NCBI GenBank assembly: GCA_020186115.1
Contig: WSYJ01000060.1
Coordinates: 868,001 to 932,000, forward strand
DNA from: Histomonas meleagridis
Taxonomy: Eukaryota > Parabasalia > Tritrichomonadida > Dientamoebidae
Length of the DNA: 64,000 nt
Direction of reading: 5' to 3'
Part shown: in pieces, positions 27,984 to 37,742 of the stretch
Numbering within the stretch: the first letter of the stretch is position 1
How the letters are laid out: each line of letters starts with the position of its first letter
Notes under the pieces: generated by a model
Seen by the model: the letters and a program-made list of their open reading frames with translations, nothing else
The model's database searches: none
What the model was told of the DNA's origin: nothing
Program-made: the position numbers and the translations under genes

Positions 27984-30128
27984 TTATGCAATTATGCACT
28001 TTGATTTATTTTCTTTTGCGCGTTCCTTTGATTGAGAAATTGCGTCTTCTGTAATATTATTTATTTGGTTTGTTTTATAAGTATTTACTGTCGTTTGTAT
28101 ATATGAATTAGTATTATAACCGGAATCCTTTTTAAGTTCCTGATCGATTGTAGTTCTCATTTGATTAATTAAATCACTCGGATATACTTGGGAAAAATTG
28201 GGACTAGTGCTACTTTGTATTTTCGTGCTAATTCTTTCTTTGTATTTACACAATGTTCCATCAACAATCGTTGCTTTAAGACTGTTGATTTTCTTTTGAA
28301 TATTTTCATCAATTTTACCTTTGATCGCTTCATTAATTTCTTTTATTTTCAGTGGAAGTACATTTGCGATATGTGCTTCAATTTCCCCTTTAATTGTTCC
28401 ATTTGAAATGGAATAAAAATTAATTTCATTTTGACATTTTGTTTGAATTTCATCGTATAATCGTTCTGGAATGGAATTACTAAGTGATGAACTTGATTCG
28501 ATTTTGGATTTATAATATTGAATCTCTCGTTGAATGATAGAGTCGACTTTACCTCTTAAAATATTCTTTTGTGATTCAACATTTCCTTGTGCAGCTCCTT
28601 TAATATCTTGTAAAATGTCGATATTTAATTTATCGATTTGACTCTTCGCATAATCGGATGATTCACTTTTTATTTTTGGTGATGATGTTTTATTAGCTTT
28701 AATAAGTTCATTAATTTTATTTTCACATTCTTTATTGATTCTATTGAGTTTTTCTTGTGCTTTTTTGTTGATTTCAGAAAATTCTGTTGAGCTACTGCCA
28801 TAAATGATTTCCATTAATTCTATTTTTTGTGTTGTTATTATTTTATTAATTTCTGTTATAATTTTACTTAAAAGATTATCTGTCTTTTCTTTGACTGTTT
28901 GTTTATAATATGAATTAACATCGTTCTTATAATTTGTTAATGTCTTAAGAATGTATGATTCTCCAAATATTTTAAGTTTTTCATTTATATTATTTTGATC
29001 ACAATATTGTTCAAATGAACTTTTACATTTTTCTAAAATTTCGTTGTATAATTTCTTTGTATCAATTGTAGAAAATTGTTCCAATGTCATATCCGCAATT
29101 GCATCTTTAATATCATTTGTTTCAATTTCTATTATTTCATTTATTTCTTTTTTAATTGATTTTTTCTGATTGGAATAATTTTCATTACTTTTATTTTCAG
29201 CATGACTTTGTATTGTTTTATATACTGCATCAATTTCTTCTTTTATATATTGTTGAATTTGATCTTGAATATCATCATAAAATTCATCGCTTCTCATTAT
29301 ATTTTTTACAATTTTTTTACAATCTTTTTTGATAGTATTAAATTGACTGCTTTCTATCATTTCATTTTCATCTACTAATTTACTTTTATGAATTTCATCA
29401 AGAATAAGTTTTTCTTTCTTATTAATAATGCTTCGAACCTTTATTTGAATAAATTGTATTTGTTTATCTTTAATCTTTTGAATAAGATCTGCAAACACAG
29501 TACATTTTGAACCAATTTGTTCATTAACCATAGATTTAAATTTAGTAAATATTTCCTCGTTTTGTACAAATTTTGGAATCCTAGTTTCAAGGAGATCAAT
29601 TGTTTCTGCACAAATATCATCAATATTTATATCCAATTTTTTAACATATTGCATCTTTTGAAGATCTAACTCAGTATTATTGATTAACGTTTGAATATCT
29701 ATGATTTTTTCATTAATAATCGATTCTACAACTGGTGTATAAAGTCGATCAAATCCTGATCTTTTCCATTCTTCAACTGCTTGTGCTGCTAACTCTGTTA
29801 AGTTTTGTTCTTCTGTTGTTTTAACTAATAAATCAAATGTATTACATGCACTTTCCGCATCAAGTACTATTTTGTTACGTGATTCTTCAATATGATTAAT
29901 GAGATGTTGTGCAAAGATCTTAAAGCCTTCTTCAAATTCTGATGACTGTTCAAATATATCTTTATCGATGAAATATTGTGGAAGTGGTATAACTTCTGTA
30001 TCTTTGAATTCTTTCATATTCTTTTTGATAAAAGATTCTTTCACAGAATTTTGAACAGATTCAAATGTTCCTTCCTTTGGATTATAACCTTTAATATTTT
30101 GAATGTTTTTTTGAAAATGGTTTGGCAT
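27984..30128 (-). CDS. GBP-like coiled-coil protein lacking its GTPase core
   Basis: 714 residues from the ATG at 30128; the frame is open 15 codons further to a stop. The start resembles the region that follows the GTPase core in guanylate-binding proteins: YFFWVEAKK corresponds to the F-x-W-x-x-RDF motif. EEVEQ-type spacing follows, then FKDTEVIPLPQYF and SSEFEEGFKIFAQHLINHI, similar to GBP FCSYIF. The remaining 550 residues are long charged helices resembling GBP/Sey1 stalks. No P-loop or switch motif exists upstream, where the enkurin gene begins within 160 bp. It is either a 5'-truncated paralogue or a stalk-only protein. The length of intact frame argues against recent death. Confidence 0.55.
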   Translation of the reverse strand: MPNHFQKNIQNIKGYNPKEGTFESVQNSVKESFIKKNMKEFKDTEVIPLPQYFIDKDIFEQSSEFEEGFKIFAQHLINHIEESRNKIVLDAESACNTFDLLVKTTEEQNLTELAAQAVEEWKRSGFDRLYTPVVESIINEKIIDIQTLINNTELDLQKMQYVKKLDINIDDICAETIDLLETRIPKFVQNEEIFTKFKSMVNEQIGSKCTVFADLIQKIKDKQIQFIQIKVRSIINKKEKLILDEIHKSKLVDENEMIESSQFNTIKKDCKKIVKNIMRSDEFYDDIQDQIQQYIKEEIDAVYKTIQSHAENKSNENYSNQKKSIKKEINEIIEIETNDIKDAIADMTLEQFSTIDTKKLYNEILEKCKSSFEQYCDQNNINEKLKIFGESYILKTLTNYKNDVNSYYKQTVKEKTDNLLSKIITEINKIITTQKIELMEIIYGSSSTEFSEINKKAQEKLNRINKECENKINELIKANKTSSPKIKSESSDYAKSQIDKLNIDILQDIKGAAQGNVESQKNILRGKVDSIIQREIQYYKSKIESSSSLSNSIPERLYDEIQTKCQNEINFYSISNGTIKGEIEAHIANVLPLKIKEINEAIKGKIDENIQKKINSLKATIVDGTLCKYKERISTKIQSSTSPNFSQVYPSDLINQMRTTIDQELKKDSGYNTNSYIQTTVNTYKTNQINNITEDAISQSKERAKENKSKCIIA

Positions 30129-30284
30129 TTTTTTTGCCTCTACCCAAAAAAAATAATCTATAGAATTTTTCAAATGATATCAAATTTTTCAATTGTTTTT
30201 AATCGATGAGATAACAATTTTGTGTGCGTATTGATCGTATTAAAACGTTCCCTTCAACAAACCCAACAACAAAAAATTAAATTT

Positions 30285-31007
30285 TTAATTTTCAGTGATA
30301 TACACGTTCTGTCTCGAAAATGTTTTGATGTCAGCTTCAAGTTCTGCCATGTCTGCCTCCATTTGTTCTTTCTTTCTTCTGAAGGACAAACTATCCTGGC
30401 CAAATCGAAGTGCTGCATGCTTCTTCTTTATATCAGCTAAATTTGCTTTAAGGCCGTTCAAAATCTCGATTCTTTCTTCTTCTGAAAGAAGTCTACATCG
30501 CGTTTCTGTGTCTTCTGGTTGCATCGATTCTTTGACTTCTTCCCAATATTGTTGTTCTGCAGCTGCTTCTTTTTTAACTCTCGAAAGATACTTTGGAACT
30601 TTTCCATAATCTTTTTTGTCTGTATAAAATGTTTGTGCTACTTCTGGATGAACTTTTTTTGTTTTTGGAGCAGCTTTCCAGTTGTCAAGGACATAATTTC
30701 GTTTTGGTTTTTCTGGACTTTTTGGTGATATTTTATGACTTGGAACTGGTGGTTTTTTTAATGTTTCATTACCATGAGGTGATACTTTCTGTTGAGGTGG
30801 GAGTTGTTTACAATATTGCCCTTTCTTAACATAATTCTTTGGTGACCTTTTGATTTGTTCAGGTACTTGACCCATGGTTCCATGTGCTCTTTTTTTAGCA
30901 GTTTCAAATTCTTTATTCCCAGCAAACTTACTCACATGAAGAGGTTCTTTAACTACAACTGGTGGTGGTTTTGGTATTAAGTTATATATACATTCTTCTC
31001 TTTCCAT
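30285..31007 (-). CDS. ENKUR: Enkurin-domain flagellar protein
   Basis: 240 residues. The N terminus is rich in Pro and Lys with PKPPPVVV-type motifs. The C-terminal enkurin domain (about 140-235) shows YGKVPKYLSRVKKE, LLSEEERIEILNGLKANLADIKKKHAAL, and the ending RRKKEQMEADMAELEADIKTFS. Enkurin is a microtubule inner protein of ciliary doublets, and length and order match the metazoan protein. It stands head-to-head with the phosphatase gene at 31080 (72 bp between ATGs), with three ACCGTT sites between them. Confidence 0.85.
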   Translation of the reverse strand: MEREECIYNLIPKPPPVVVKEPLHVSKFAGNKEFETAKKRAHGTMGQVPEQIKRSPKNYVKKGQYCKQLPPQQKVSPHGNETLKKPPVPSHKISPKSPEKPKRNYVLDNWKAAPKTKKVHPEVAQTFYTDKKDYGKVPKYLSRVKKEAAAEQQYWEEVKESMQPEDTETRCRLLSEEERIEILNGLKANLADIKKKHAALRFGQDSLSFRRKKEQMEADMAELEADIKTFSRQNVYITEN

Positions 31008-31034
31008 TTGAAGCGGAAATTTGCTAGAATAACG

Positions 31035-31073
31035 TTTAAACCGTTTGGAGACCGTTAAGCAGATGACCGTTTA
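31035..31073. promoter_or_regulatory. Bidirectional promoter with three CCGTT (M3-like) sites
   Basis: AAACCGTTT, GACCGTTAAG and GACCGTTTA lie within 40 bp between the divergent enkurin and phosphatase-like genes. The last one is 6 bp from the phosphatase ATG. Confidence 0.55.
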
Positions 31074-31079
31074 TATAAA

Positions 31080-31619
31080 ATGCTGAGTTTAATTTCAAGA
31101 ATTAAAGCAGATGAAGTAATTGTACCTCCTGTGAATTTCTCATTGGTTGCAAAAGGCATCTATCGTGGAAGCTATCCTAACTTTACAAACTTTTCATTTT
31201 TGAAACATCTTGAATTAAAAACAGTTCTTTTCTTATGTCCAGAAGATTATCCTCAAAAGAATTTACAGTTCCTAAAGGAAAATGGAATTAAACTTATTAC
31301 GGTTCAAATGGAAGGCAATAAGGAACCATTCAAAACAATTCCAAGAGAGCAAATGATTGAAGCATTAAAGCATCTCACAGATATCCGAAATCATCCTATT
31401 TATGTTCATTGTAACAAAGGTACTCATTTAACAGGAACAGTTATTGGCTGTCTAAGAAAATTGCAAAACTGGTCATTAACTTCCATCTTCGAAGAATACA
31501 GGTGTTTCACAGGAGCAAAGGCGCGACCAATTGATGAGCAATATATAGAGCTATTTGAGCCTCCGAAAGATGAGTTCAACCAAAGATATTTTCCGTCTTG
31601 GCTAAAGGAATTCGTTTAA
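31080..31619 (+). CDS. Siw14/PFA-DSP-like phosphatase, catalytic Arg missing
   Basis: 179 residues. The family signature is clear: NFSLVAKGIYRGSYPNFTNFSFLKHLELKTVLFLCPEDYP, typical of plant-and-fungi atypical dual-specificity phosphatases, which hydrolyse inositol pyrophosphates. The active-site loop reads HCNKGTHLTGTVIGCLRKLQNW where active members have HCxxGKHRTG. Cys111 is kept, but the P-loop Arg of C-x5-R is Leu117. The flanking GCLRKLQNW is unchanged. Without that Arg, phosphate binding and catalysis should be lost, so it probably acts as a substrate-binding pseudophosphatase. The frame is otherwise intact and full length. Confidence 0.85.
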   Translation: MLSLISRIKADEVIVPPVNFSLVAKGIYRGSYPNFTNFSFLKHLELKTVLFLCPEDYPQKNLQFLKENGIKLITVQMEGNKEPFKTIPREQMIEALKHLTDIRNHPIYVHCNKGTHLTGTVIGCLRKLQNWSLTSIFEEYRCFTGAKARPIDEQYIELFEPPKDEFNQRYFPSWLKEFV

Positions 31620-32399
31620 TTTACATTTTCATTTCAAATGAATAAATATGCGAATTGAAGTTATGTTTTCTGTTTTAAATTGTAAAAACTTATGTATGGG
31701 TGAGTTATCAAATGTTATTAAGCGTTATGAGATCAAATTTAACACAAATCTTCATTATGACACAAAATGTTGTTTAGCATAAAATACTTTACATTTTTAT
31801 TTAAAGCCTCTATTATCGGAAAAAAGAACTTCGGCTTCATCATTCTTCTCGAGGTCCTCTCTTTTGCACGCCTTTGTTTCTGCTTTCTCAATTACTCTCT
31901 GTACTTTTTTTTTGGATTTTGATTCAACACTTTCTCTATTTAATCCTTGTTTCACATATTACGCCTTTTTCAGCCAATATTTGTTCTCTTCTTATGTTTT
32001 GTAAGCATTATGCTTTTGACACTTGCGCCGGTAGAGTTGATTTTGATTATTTCTAATATATATTTCCATATGAAAATGAGATTTGTTATTTATAGAAGGA
32101 ATATGAATTAGAATTTTTGGACTTTTTTCAAGAAGTAAATTCATATGTTATTATGTATATTGTGATTTTGATATGTTTGTATGTTTCTATCAACTTTTGT
32201 TTTGATACTTTTCTTTGTGTTGTTTCTGTGAACATTTGATCTTCGAGTTGATTTTGATTATATGAAATATATGCTTTGTTCCCATTTCTTATTGAAAATG
32301 AAGATTAGATCTTTGTAGAAAAGGAATATAAATTATAAATTTTTATGTTGTAAATTTACTATTTCTGTTCAACATTTTTGTTGTGCATTTTGAATTTCA
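31620..32399. other. Gene-free stretch
   Basis: About 780 bp of T-rich DNA after the phosphatase-like gene. A 60-codon frame at 31874-32056 has no recognisable content. Confidence 0.45.
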
Positions 32400-33170
32400 G
32401 TCAAATATTGTTAAAACATCTTCCAAATTATCCAAATGAATAGTTTTTGCATTAACATCAATTCCTTTATCTAAAAGTAATTTTACTATTTCTATATTAT
32501 TATTTTTAACTGCTATATGAAGTGCTGTTCCAAATTATTGAAACATATTCCAAATTATTCAAATGAATATTTTTTGCATTAATATCAATTCCTTCTTTAT
32601 CTAAAATATATTTCACAAGTTCAACATTTCCTGATTCTGAAGCAAATGGCAAAATATTTTTTGGAATTTGATTCTTATGAAGGAAGTATATAACGAGATA
32701 AAAATTTCCATTCATTGCTGATTCATTTATATTACAAGCATTAATATCAATTCCTTTTTCATCCAAAAATGCTAAAATATCATAATTATCTTTTTGAATA
32801 CAAAGATCTATCAAATAATGTGTGACTTTAGGCGTTTTTGACTTTGATTGTATTTTTTCTTATTTATTATCATAAATATATTTAAAGATATCATTTTGAT
32901 AAAATTTTATTGCTGTTTCATATGCTTTATCAAATAAAGAATGATTTTGTTCACATAAATGAATGATTTCAATATTTCCACCTGCAACTGCATATTTACC
33001 TGTGTTTAATACATTTGAACCATTCATAAGTAAAAATTTAAAACATTTAACTGATGAAAAAAATGCTGCATAATCAATTAATCTAACATTCTTTTTATTA
33101 ACAAATGAACATCTTTCATAAAGTGATGGTTCAATTGTTTGATTAAAATCAAAGATTTATGTGATAAACA
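32400..33170 (-). pseudogene. Decayed ankyrin/DUF3447 gene with 43-nt spacer
   Basis: The minus strand reads, in several frames, as the C-terminal two-thirds of the ankyrin family: IEPSLYERCSFVNKKNVRLIDYAAFFSSVKCFKFLLMNGSN, GKYAVAGGNIEIIHLCEQNHSLF, then an open 102-codon piece (32506-32814) with INESAMNGNFYLVIYFLHKNQIPKNILPFASESGNVELVKYILDKEGIDINAK. A stop separates the first and second parts. After NAK a 43-nt AT-rich spacer (32529-32571) ends in ACAG before the next ankyrin unit, which then decays. The N-terminal third is absent. Confidence 0.8.
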
Positions 33171-33373
33171 ATTTTTCCTATTTTATATATTAATGATTTT
33201 GTTTATTATTTCTTTATATGTTACTAATTTATATTACTTTTCGTAAAAATGCATTTTTTTATCTACTTTATAATATGTTATTGGTAAATATATTTTATTT
33301 CTTTTTTTTAATGAATAAACATTTCAAATTATTATTTTTAACGATTTTTATTTATAATTTGGAACAATTTATT

Positions 33374-34762
33374 TTAATGTATATTAAATCTTGTTGCCTT
33401 TATATCGACCAGATATTTTTCTGGTACACCTTTATTTCTTAATATCTGTAATTTCTCTTCTCTTATTCTTTCCAATTTCTCCAAATATCTTTGATTCTCT
33501 TCCTGATATTTTTGTGCTTCTTCTCTTTTCTTTTGCGGATCGATTTTCTTTTTCTCTATTTCAGCATCCATTTGTTGTTTCAACTCTTCTCTATACTTTG
33601 CTTCTTTTTGCATTCTCGCCAAGTATTGTTCTTTCGCCTTTAGTCTTGCTTCTTGATTTGCTTTCTTTGTTCTTTCGCATTCTTCGTCATCGAGTTTCTT
33701 CTGTTCGATTGCTTTTAATCGCTTAGCTTCAATCATCATCTTCCGATCTCGCATTGTTTGCATTCGATCATTTTCCGCTTTCTTATGTTCCGCTTCTTCT
33801 CTTTCATTTTGGATGCGGTTACGTTCTTCTTGGACACGTTCCGCCATCATCTCGTCGCGAATTGATTGCATATCAATTGCGCGCTTTTGCTTCCGTTGGA
33901 TCTCTGCGATTTCGCGCTCTTTCAGTGCTCGTTGCGCAGCCTTTTCTTGCTCGATTCTTTCTTCACGTAACGCTTTCTCTGCTTGGAAATCTATGACCAT
34001 TTGCGCTTCGTCTTTCTCGCGTTGGCGCTCAGCAATACGTCGCTGCTTTTGCGCTTCATTCGCTTGAAGACAATCATGAAGAAAATCTTGTTGCTGACGA
34101 CGGCGCATAAGTGCAATTTGTCGATCTTCTTCGGCTATTAACGCATTTTGTTCTGCAAGCGCTTTGTTCTCACGATCACGGCGCTCGGCTTCGAGTATCG
34201 AATTGATCTTCTTCTCTTCGATTTGCGCTTTGATGACATCTCGACCGCGAATGCGTTGTTCACGAAGAATACGTTCACGCTCTTCATATAGATGAACTGC
34301 GGCTTGGCGATTCTCTTCGAGCTTTTTGTCCCATTGTTCTTTTTCTTCTTTTTCTCGTTGACGCGCAAGCTCATGTTCATGTAATTGTTGGTCACAAATT
34401 GTACGTGCTTCGGCTGCAGCCATTTGGCTTTTAATATGTTTTATCTCATCAAGATCTTCATTGGCTTTTGTTTCGGCTATTTGAAGTGCATAATCTTTAT
34501 CTTCATAAGAATCCAATTTTTTATGTGTATTAGAAAATGTTTCGGGTGCAATGCTCGATGTAAACATTTTACTGCGTTTTGTTTGTATTTGTTTCATGGT
34601 TTTTGTTTTTTCTTCTTCTTGTTTTCGTGCAATTTCAGCACGCTGAGTGGGAGTAAGACGTGAAGCTGTTCTTTTGACTCGTTTCCAATCATTGTGTGGA
34701 AGAATTACTGCATCTGTTGTGACATTACTTAGTTTTGTTGAGTATTTTGGATTTCTATTCAT
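33374..34762 (-). CDS. CFAP45: CFAP45, ciliary doublet microtubule inner protein
   Basis: 462 residues, almost entirely charged alpha-helix of trichohyalin-plectin type. Family landmarks are an N-terminal VILPHNDWKRVKRTASRLT segment (like EEFERIKWASHVLT), ERERILREQRIRGRDVI matching the RIRGRRQI motif, and the ending REEKLQILRNKGVPEKYLVDIKA, matching LPEKYCIEAERKANI. The protein lies inside doublet tubules and stabilises them. It is shorter than the 551-residue human protein mainly at the N terminus. It is divergent from SF3B6 with 59 bp between start codons. The central part uses CG-rich codons, unlike the AT-rich ends. Confidence 0.88.
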   Translation of the reverse strand: MNRNPKYSTKLSNVTTDAVILPHNDWKRVKRTASRLTPTQRAEIARKQEEEKTKTMKQIQTKRSKMFTSSIAPETFSNTHKKLDSYEDKDYALQIAETKANEDLDEIKHIKSQMAAAEARTICDQQLHEHELARQREKEEKEQWDKKLEENRQAAVHLYEERERILREQRIRGRDVIKAQIEEKKINSILEAERRDRENKALAEQNALIAEEDRQIALMRRRQQQDFLHDCLQANEAQKQRRIAERQREKDEAQMVIDFQAEKALREERIEQEKAAQRALKEREIAEIQRKQKRAIDMQSIRDEMMAERVQEERNRIQNEREEAEHKKAENDRMQTMRDRKMMIEAKRLKAIEQKKLDDEECERTKKANQEARLKAKEQYLARMQKEAKYREELKQQMDAEIEKKKIDPQKKREEAQKYQEENQRYLEKLERIREEKLQILRNKGVPEKYLVDIKATRFNIH

Positions 34763-34799
34763 CTTTTGTTGTAACGTATTTAACCCGCCCCAAAACAGT

Positions 34800-34819
34800 G
34801 TGCCCCATTAATCGGGCAC
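34800..34819. promoter_or_regulatory. Inverted repeat GTGCCC/GGGCAC in a bidirectional promoter
   Basis: GTGCCC (34800-34805) and GGGCAC (34814-34819) flank an 8-bp AT spacer. The pair sits between the CFAP45 and SF3B6 start codons, 2 bp from the latter. Confidence 0.55.
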
Positions 34820-34821
34820 GA

Positions 34822-35118
34822 ATGGATTTACAAATGAAAAGAACTGTTCAACTTTCTCACAATGCTAATAGGATATTATACGTAAGGAATCTTCCTGCAA
34901 CCGTTGATGGAGAAACTCTTTATGAACTGTTTGGAAGATATGGTCCCATTCGTCAAATCCGTCTTGGGAATACACCAAAAACAATGACCACAGCTTATGT
35001 AGTATATGAAGATGTCCTTGATTCCCAAACAGCTAAGAATGCACTTAATGGTTATACTTTGGGAAATCGATATTTAATTGTTCAATTCCACAGAATCGAA
35101 AAAATTAATGTAAACTAA
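34822..35118 (+). CDS. SF3B6: SF3B6 (p14) splicing factor
   Basis: 98 residues from the ATG at 34822; a second ATG four codons on is also possible. A single RRM opens with NRILYVRNLPATVDGETLYELFGRYGPIRQIRLGNTPKT and continues TAYVVYEDVLDSQTAKNALNGYTLGNRYLIVQF, closely matching human p14. In the U2 snRNP, p14 contacts SF3B1 and lies near the branch-point adenosine. The aromatic Tyr of RNP2 (ILYVRNL) is kept. The C terminus is shorter than the human one. It shows that the spliceosome is retained although no intron was found in the window. Confidence 0.92.
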   Translation: MDLQMKRTVQLSHNANRILYVRNLPATVDGETLYELFGRYGPIRQIRLGNTPKTMTTAYVVYEDVLDSQTAKNALNGYTLGNRYLIVQFHRIEKINVN

Positions 35119-35318
35119 TTTAAATACATTTTTAGAATTATTTTTTTTATGGAAATATTTAAACTAGAGACAATTGGAATCAATAGAATTCTCAAAAATG
35201 TTTTTACCATTACGCATTTTAGAATATTCTCATTTGCTGAACAAGTATGGCTAAAATTCTTTAAATTCTTATTCAGTGTATTAGCTCTTTTTAATGATGA
35301 TTTTTGCAAACTCCTTAA

Positions 35319-35786
35319 TTATGACTTAGTTTGTTGTTGAGGACTCTGACAAAACGGCGCCATTTGCATTTGTGGTAAAAACTGCTGGCCATAGCACATT
35401 GGGTAGCACTGCTGATATGGATATGAGAACATTGGCATATTAAATCCAGTAAAAGGAGAACACATAGGTTGTGGGTAGTAAACAGGATATGGAACTTGTT
35501 GTATGATTATAACGGGATTTTCATATTCCTGTTTTTCTTCTTCTTCATCAATATTTGAAGCGACTCCAGTATTAGCTAGTTCTGGCTGTGCTTGTGGTTT
35601 GCTGCTTTGGCTAGGTGTTGAAGGCACATGAGTTTCTTGTGATTTATTTGATGAATTGCTATTTGATTTTTGATTGCCCCCTACAAAACTGCTTCCAGAA
35701 GTAGGGCAAGCAGAAGTACTAGGCCTGCTAGGTGATGGGTTTCCCCAAGATGAAGTCGAGCTTTGTCCAAAACTTCCTCCCCACAT
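35319..35786 (-). CDS. Low-complexity Ser/Gln/Pro/Tyr-rich protein, unknown
   Basis: 155 residues from the ATG at 35786 (MWGGSFGQSS). An upstream in-frame start at 35915 adds residues of different composition and is less likely. The first half is Ser/Gly/Asn/Thr-rich, a short acidic run (DEEEEKQEYE) follows, and the C-terminal half is aromatic-rich with Pro/Tyr/Met/Gln (PVIIIQQVPYPVYYPQP, MFSYPYQQCYPMCYGQQ). No folded domain is visible. The composition resembles disordered RNA-granule or surface-scaffold proteins. No family is recognised. It is convergent with SF3B6, 200 bp apart. Confidence 0.55.
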   Translation of the reverse strand: MWGGSFGQSSTSSWGNPSPSRPSTSACPTSGSSFVGGNQKSNSNSSNKSQETHVPSTPSQSSKPQAQPELANTGVASNIDEEEEKQEYENPVIIIQQVPYPVYYPQPMCSPFTGFNMPMFSYPYQQCYPMCYGQQFLPQMQMAPFCQSPQQQTKS

Positions 35787-36629
35787 GGTTATCCGATTAA
35801 TTATATGACATGAGGTTTTGTCATACTTAAAGTACGATAGCCATCGGCCGCTACATATTAAATGTGTTGTAATAATATTCTCACAGCTCCATTGGAGGGA
35901 ATTGAACATGCGCATGAATCTTAAATGAGATTAGAATTTAAAGCACCTTTGATTCATATTTTTTGTTTATATTTAAATTTTTCCAAAAAATCCATTTATT
36001 GCTATGATAACCTACGAAAAAATTCAATAAGAAAAGTGTCATATGGGGTGCCCGCGACGATAGAAACCGAATCTATTATGTTAGTAATTTATATTTCTGT
36101 TTGAATCTTCATTTGGCTTTACATTTTATCAAAATGCATATAAATTCACTTGAAGGAAAATGACTTTCATTATATAAGGTAATATAAATAATCAAAATGC
36201 AAATTTCACTGAATCTGTTTATGAATAACTTTCGTTTTGAGACCAACAGAATTTAATTTATCATTGGTTCAATTTTTCTTTTAATTTATACTATTTATTT
36301 TTTGACATTAAGAAAGAATATTCAAATGTTATTAGTAACCCCGTAACTTTTAATTGATTTAAAGTTATTTTGATATTTATTTAGAATTCCTGTAAATAAT
36401 TACATCAACATGATTCAAAATGTTTTTTAAAATTCCGTTGATATCAACTGAAAACTTTAAAGGATTGAAATTTATAAACATTCCAGAAACAAATAGTTCT
36501 CTTTGGTGTTCTTATTTGGATTACAATATTGTTGTAATGTCTATCGTATCCAAATCACTTCCAGTGACTGTCACTTTTTTGATTTTGGCGATTCAAAATT
36601 GTCAAAATGACATTTTCAGCAGTTTTTGA
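35787..36629. other. Gene-free stretch with a GGGGTGCCC motif
   Basis: About 840 bp. GGGGTGCCC at 36045-36053 is a GGGCAC-type site with no near start codon. A 69-codon frame at 36420-36629 has no recognisable features. Confidence 0.45.
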
Positions 36630-37328
36630 ATGTTGGCTTTGCTGCTGGCGCTTTCCTTCTCATTCGTTGATCAAGATGTTTGCTCGTTATTTTCATTCGA
36701 TCCACAATCATGCGTATCCTATTTAGGCTGTCGTTATTGCGTCGAAACTCATTCATGTTATTCAGCATTTAATTATGACGGAACACCCTCCAAGAAATGC
36801 CCTTCAACCAATTCAATGACAGGTAAACATGGAGGTCTCGGTACTTGCTTCACTCTTTTCACAGATGATGGATGTCAAAAATGTGTTTCAAATGATGCTA
36901 ACAAACAATGCGGCTGGTGTGAAGGTCTTGGCGTATGTGCTGAAGGCGATGCTTCTGGTCCATTTGGCATTAAGTGTCTTAAACAAGACTGGCTTTTCAA
37001 TACAACCAAATGCAAGAAATCATCATGCGCATCTGCTAAGTCCAAAGATAAATGTATTCACCCATGCAAGTGGAGCAAGAGAAACAATGTTTGCTACCGT
37101 CCACGCAAAATTGCATTGGCCAATGCTGAAAATGAAGAATCTCAAATCCAAGATGAAGCTGTGAAAACACAACGTATTTTCATTGGATGCACAGTAGCCT
37201 TCTTTGCATGTGTTGTTATCCTTATTGCTGTCGGAATATGGTATTTCAAACGCCCACTTTATACAAAACTTCCAATGATGTCTAACAACTTCTCATTAGA
37301 TCAACTCCCACCATCGCGCAAACTCTAA
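36630..37328 (+). CDS. Cys-rich PSI-type type I membrane protein
   Basis: 232 residues. The signal peptide is MLALLLALSFSFVDQ. The ectodomain holds about 20 cysteines in PSI (plexin-semaphorin-integrin)-like modules: SCVSYLGCRYCVETHSCY, GCQKCVSNDANKQCGWCEGLGVC and SKDKCIHPCKWSKRNNVC. A membrane helix (FIGCTVAFFACVVILIAVGIWYF, about 184-206) and a 25-residue cytoplasmic tail follow. The tail contains PLYTKL, which fits a YxxPhi endocytic signal. The fold suggests a surface or endosomal receptor, but no ligand can be proposed. It is intact, with no clear M3 site within 60 bp. Confidence 0.75.
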   Translation: MLALLLALSFSFVDQDVCSLFSFDPQSCVSYLGCRYCVETHSCYSAFNYDGTPSKKCPSTNSMTGKHGGLGTCFTLFTDDGCQKCVSNDANKQCGWCEGLGVCAEGDASGPFGIKCLKQDWLFNTTKCKKSSCASAKSKDKCIHPCKWSKRNNVCYRPRKIALANAENEESQIQDEAVKTQRIFIGCTVAFFACVVILIAVGIWYFKRPLYTKLPMMSNNFSLDQLPPSRKL

Positions 37329-37742
37329 TTTTGTTGTGAACACTTGTTGGTAAACAGTTTTTTCATCGAAATTAACTTTTTGATTATTAAGCAATTTCTT
37401 GAAACAAATGAAATTTTTTCTCTTTGATGTTAATTTAGTCTTTTGAAGTCGTTGACAAATGTTTTCATTAATATAAATTTGTTAGATTCTTATTAGTTAA
37501 TATCTTTTTGTAATTATTTTATTTATAAATCTTTTTCTAAATAGTCAACAGTTAGTAACTGTTTTAATATTTTTTTGGAAAAATGCTGCTATGAAATGCA
37601 TTTTCATTTTTTGTTAACAGTTATATTTTTGATTATATACCTCTACCTACTACAATGTTTAATTTTTTAAGGACAGAAAAGGTAAATGAATTAGATAAAA
37701 GAAATTTAATGTATTAAAATTATCGATAATGTTTTACAAAAA
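37329..37742. other. Gene-free stretch between convergent genes
   Basis: About 410 bp, AT-rich, with no feature beyond T runs. Confidence 0.5.
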
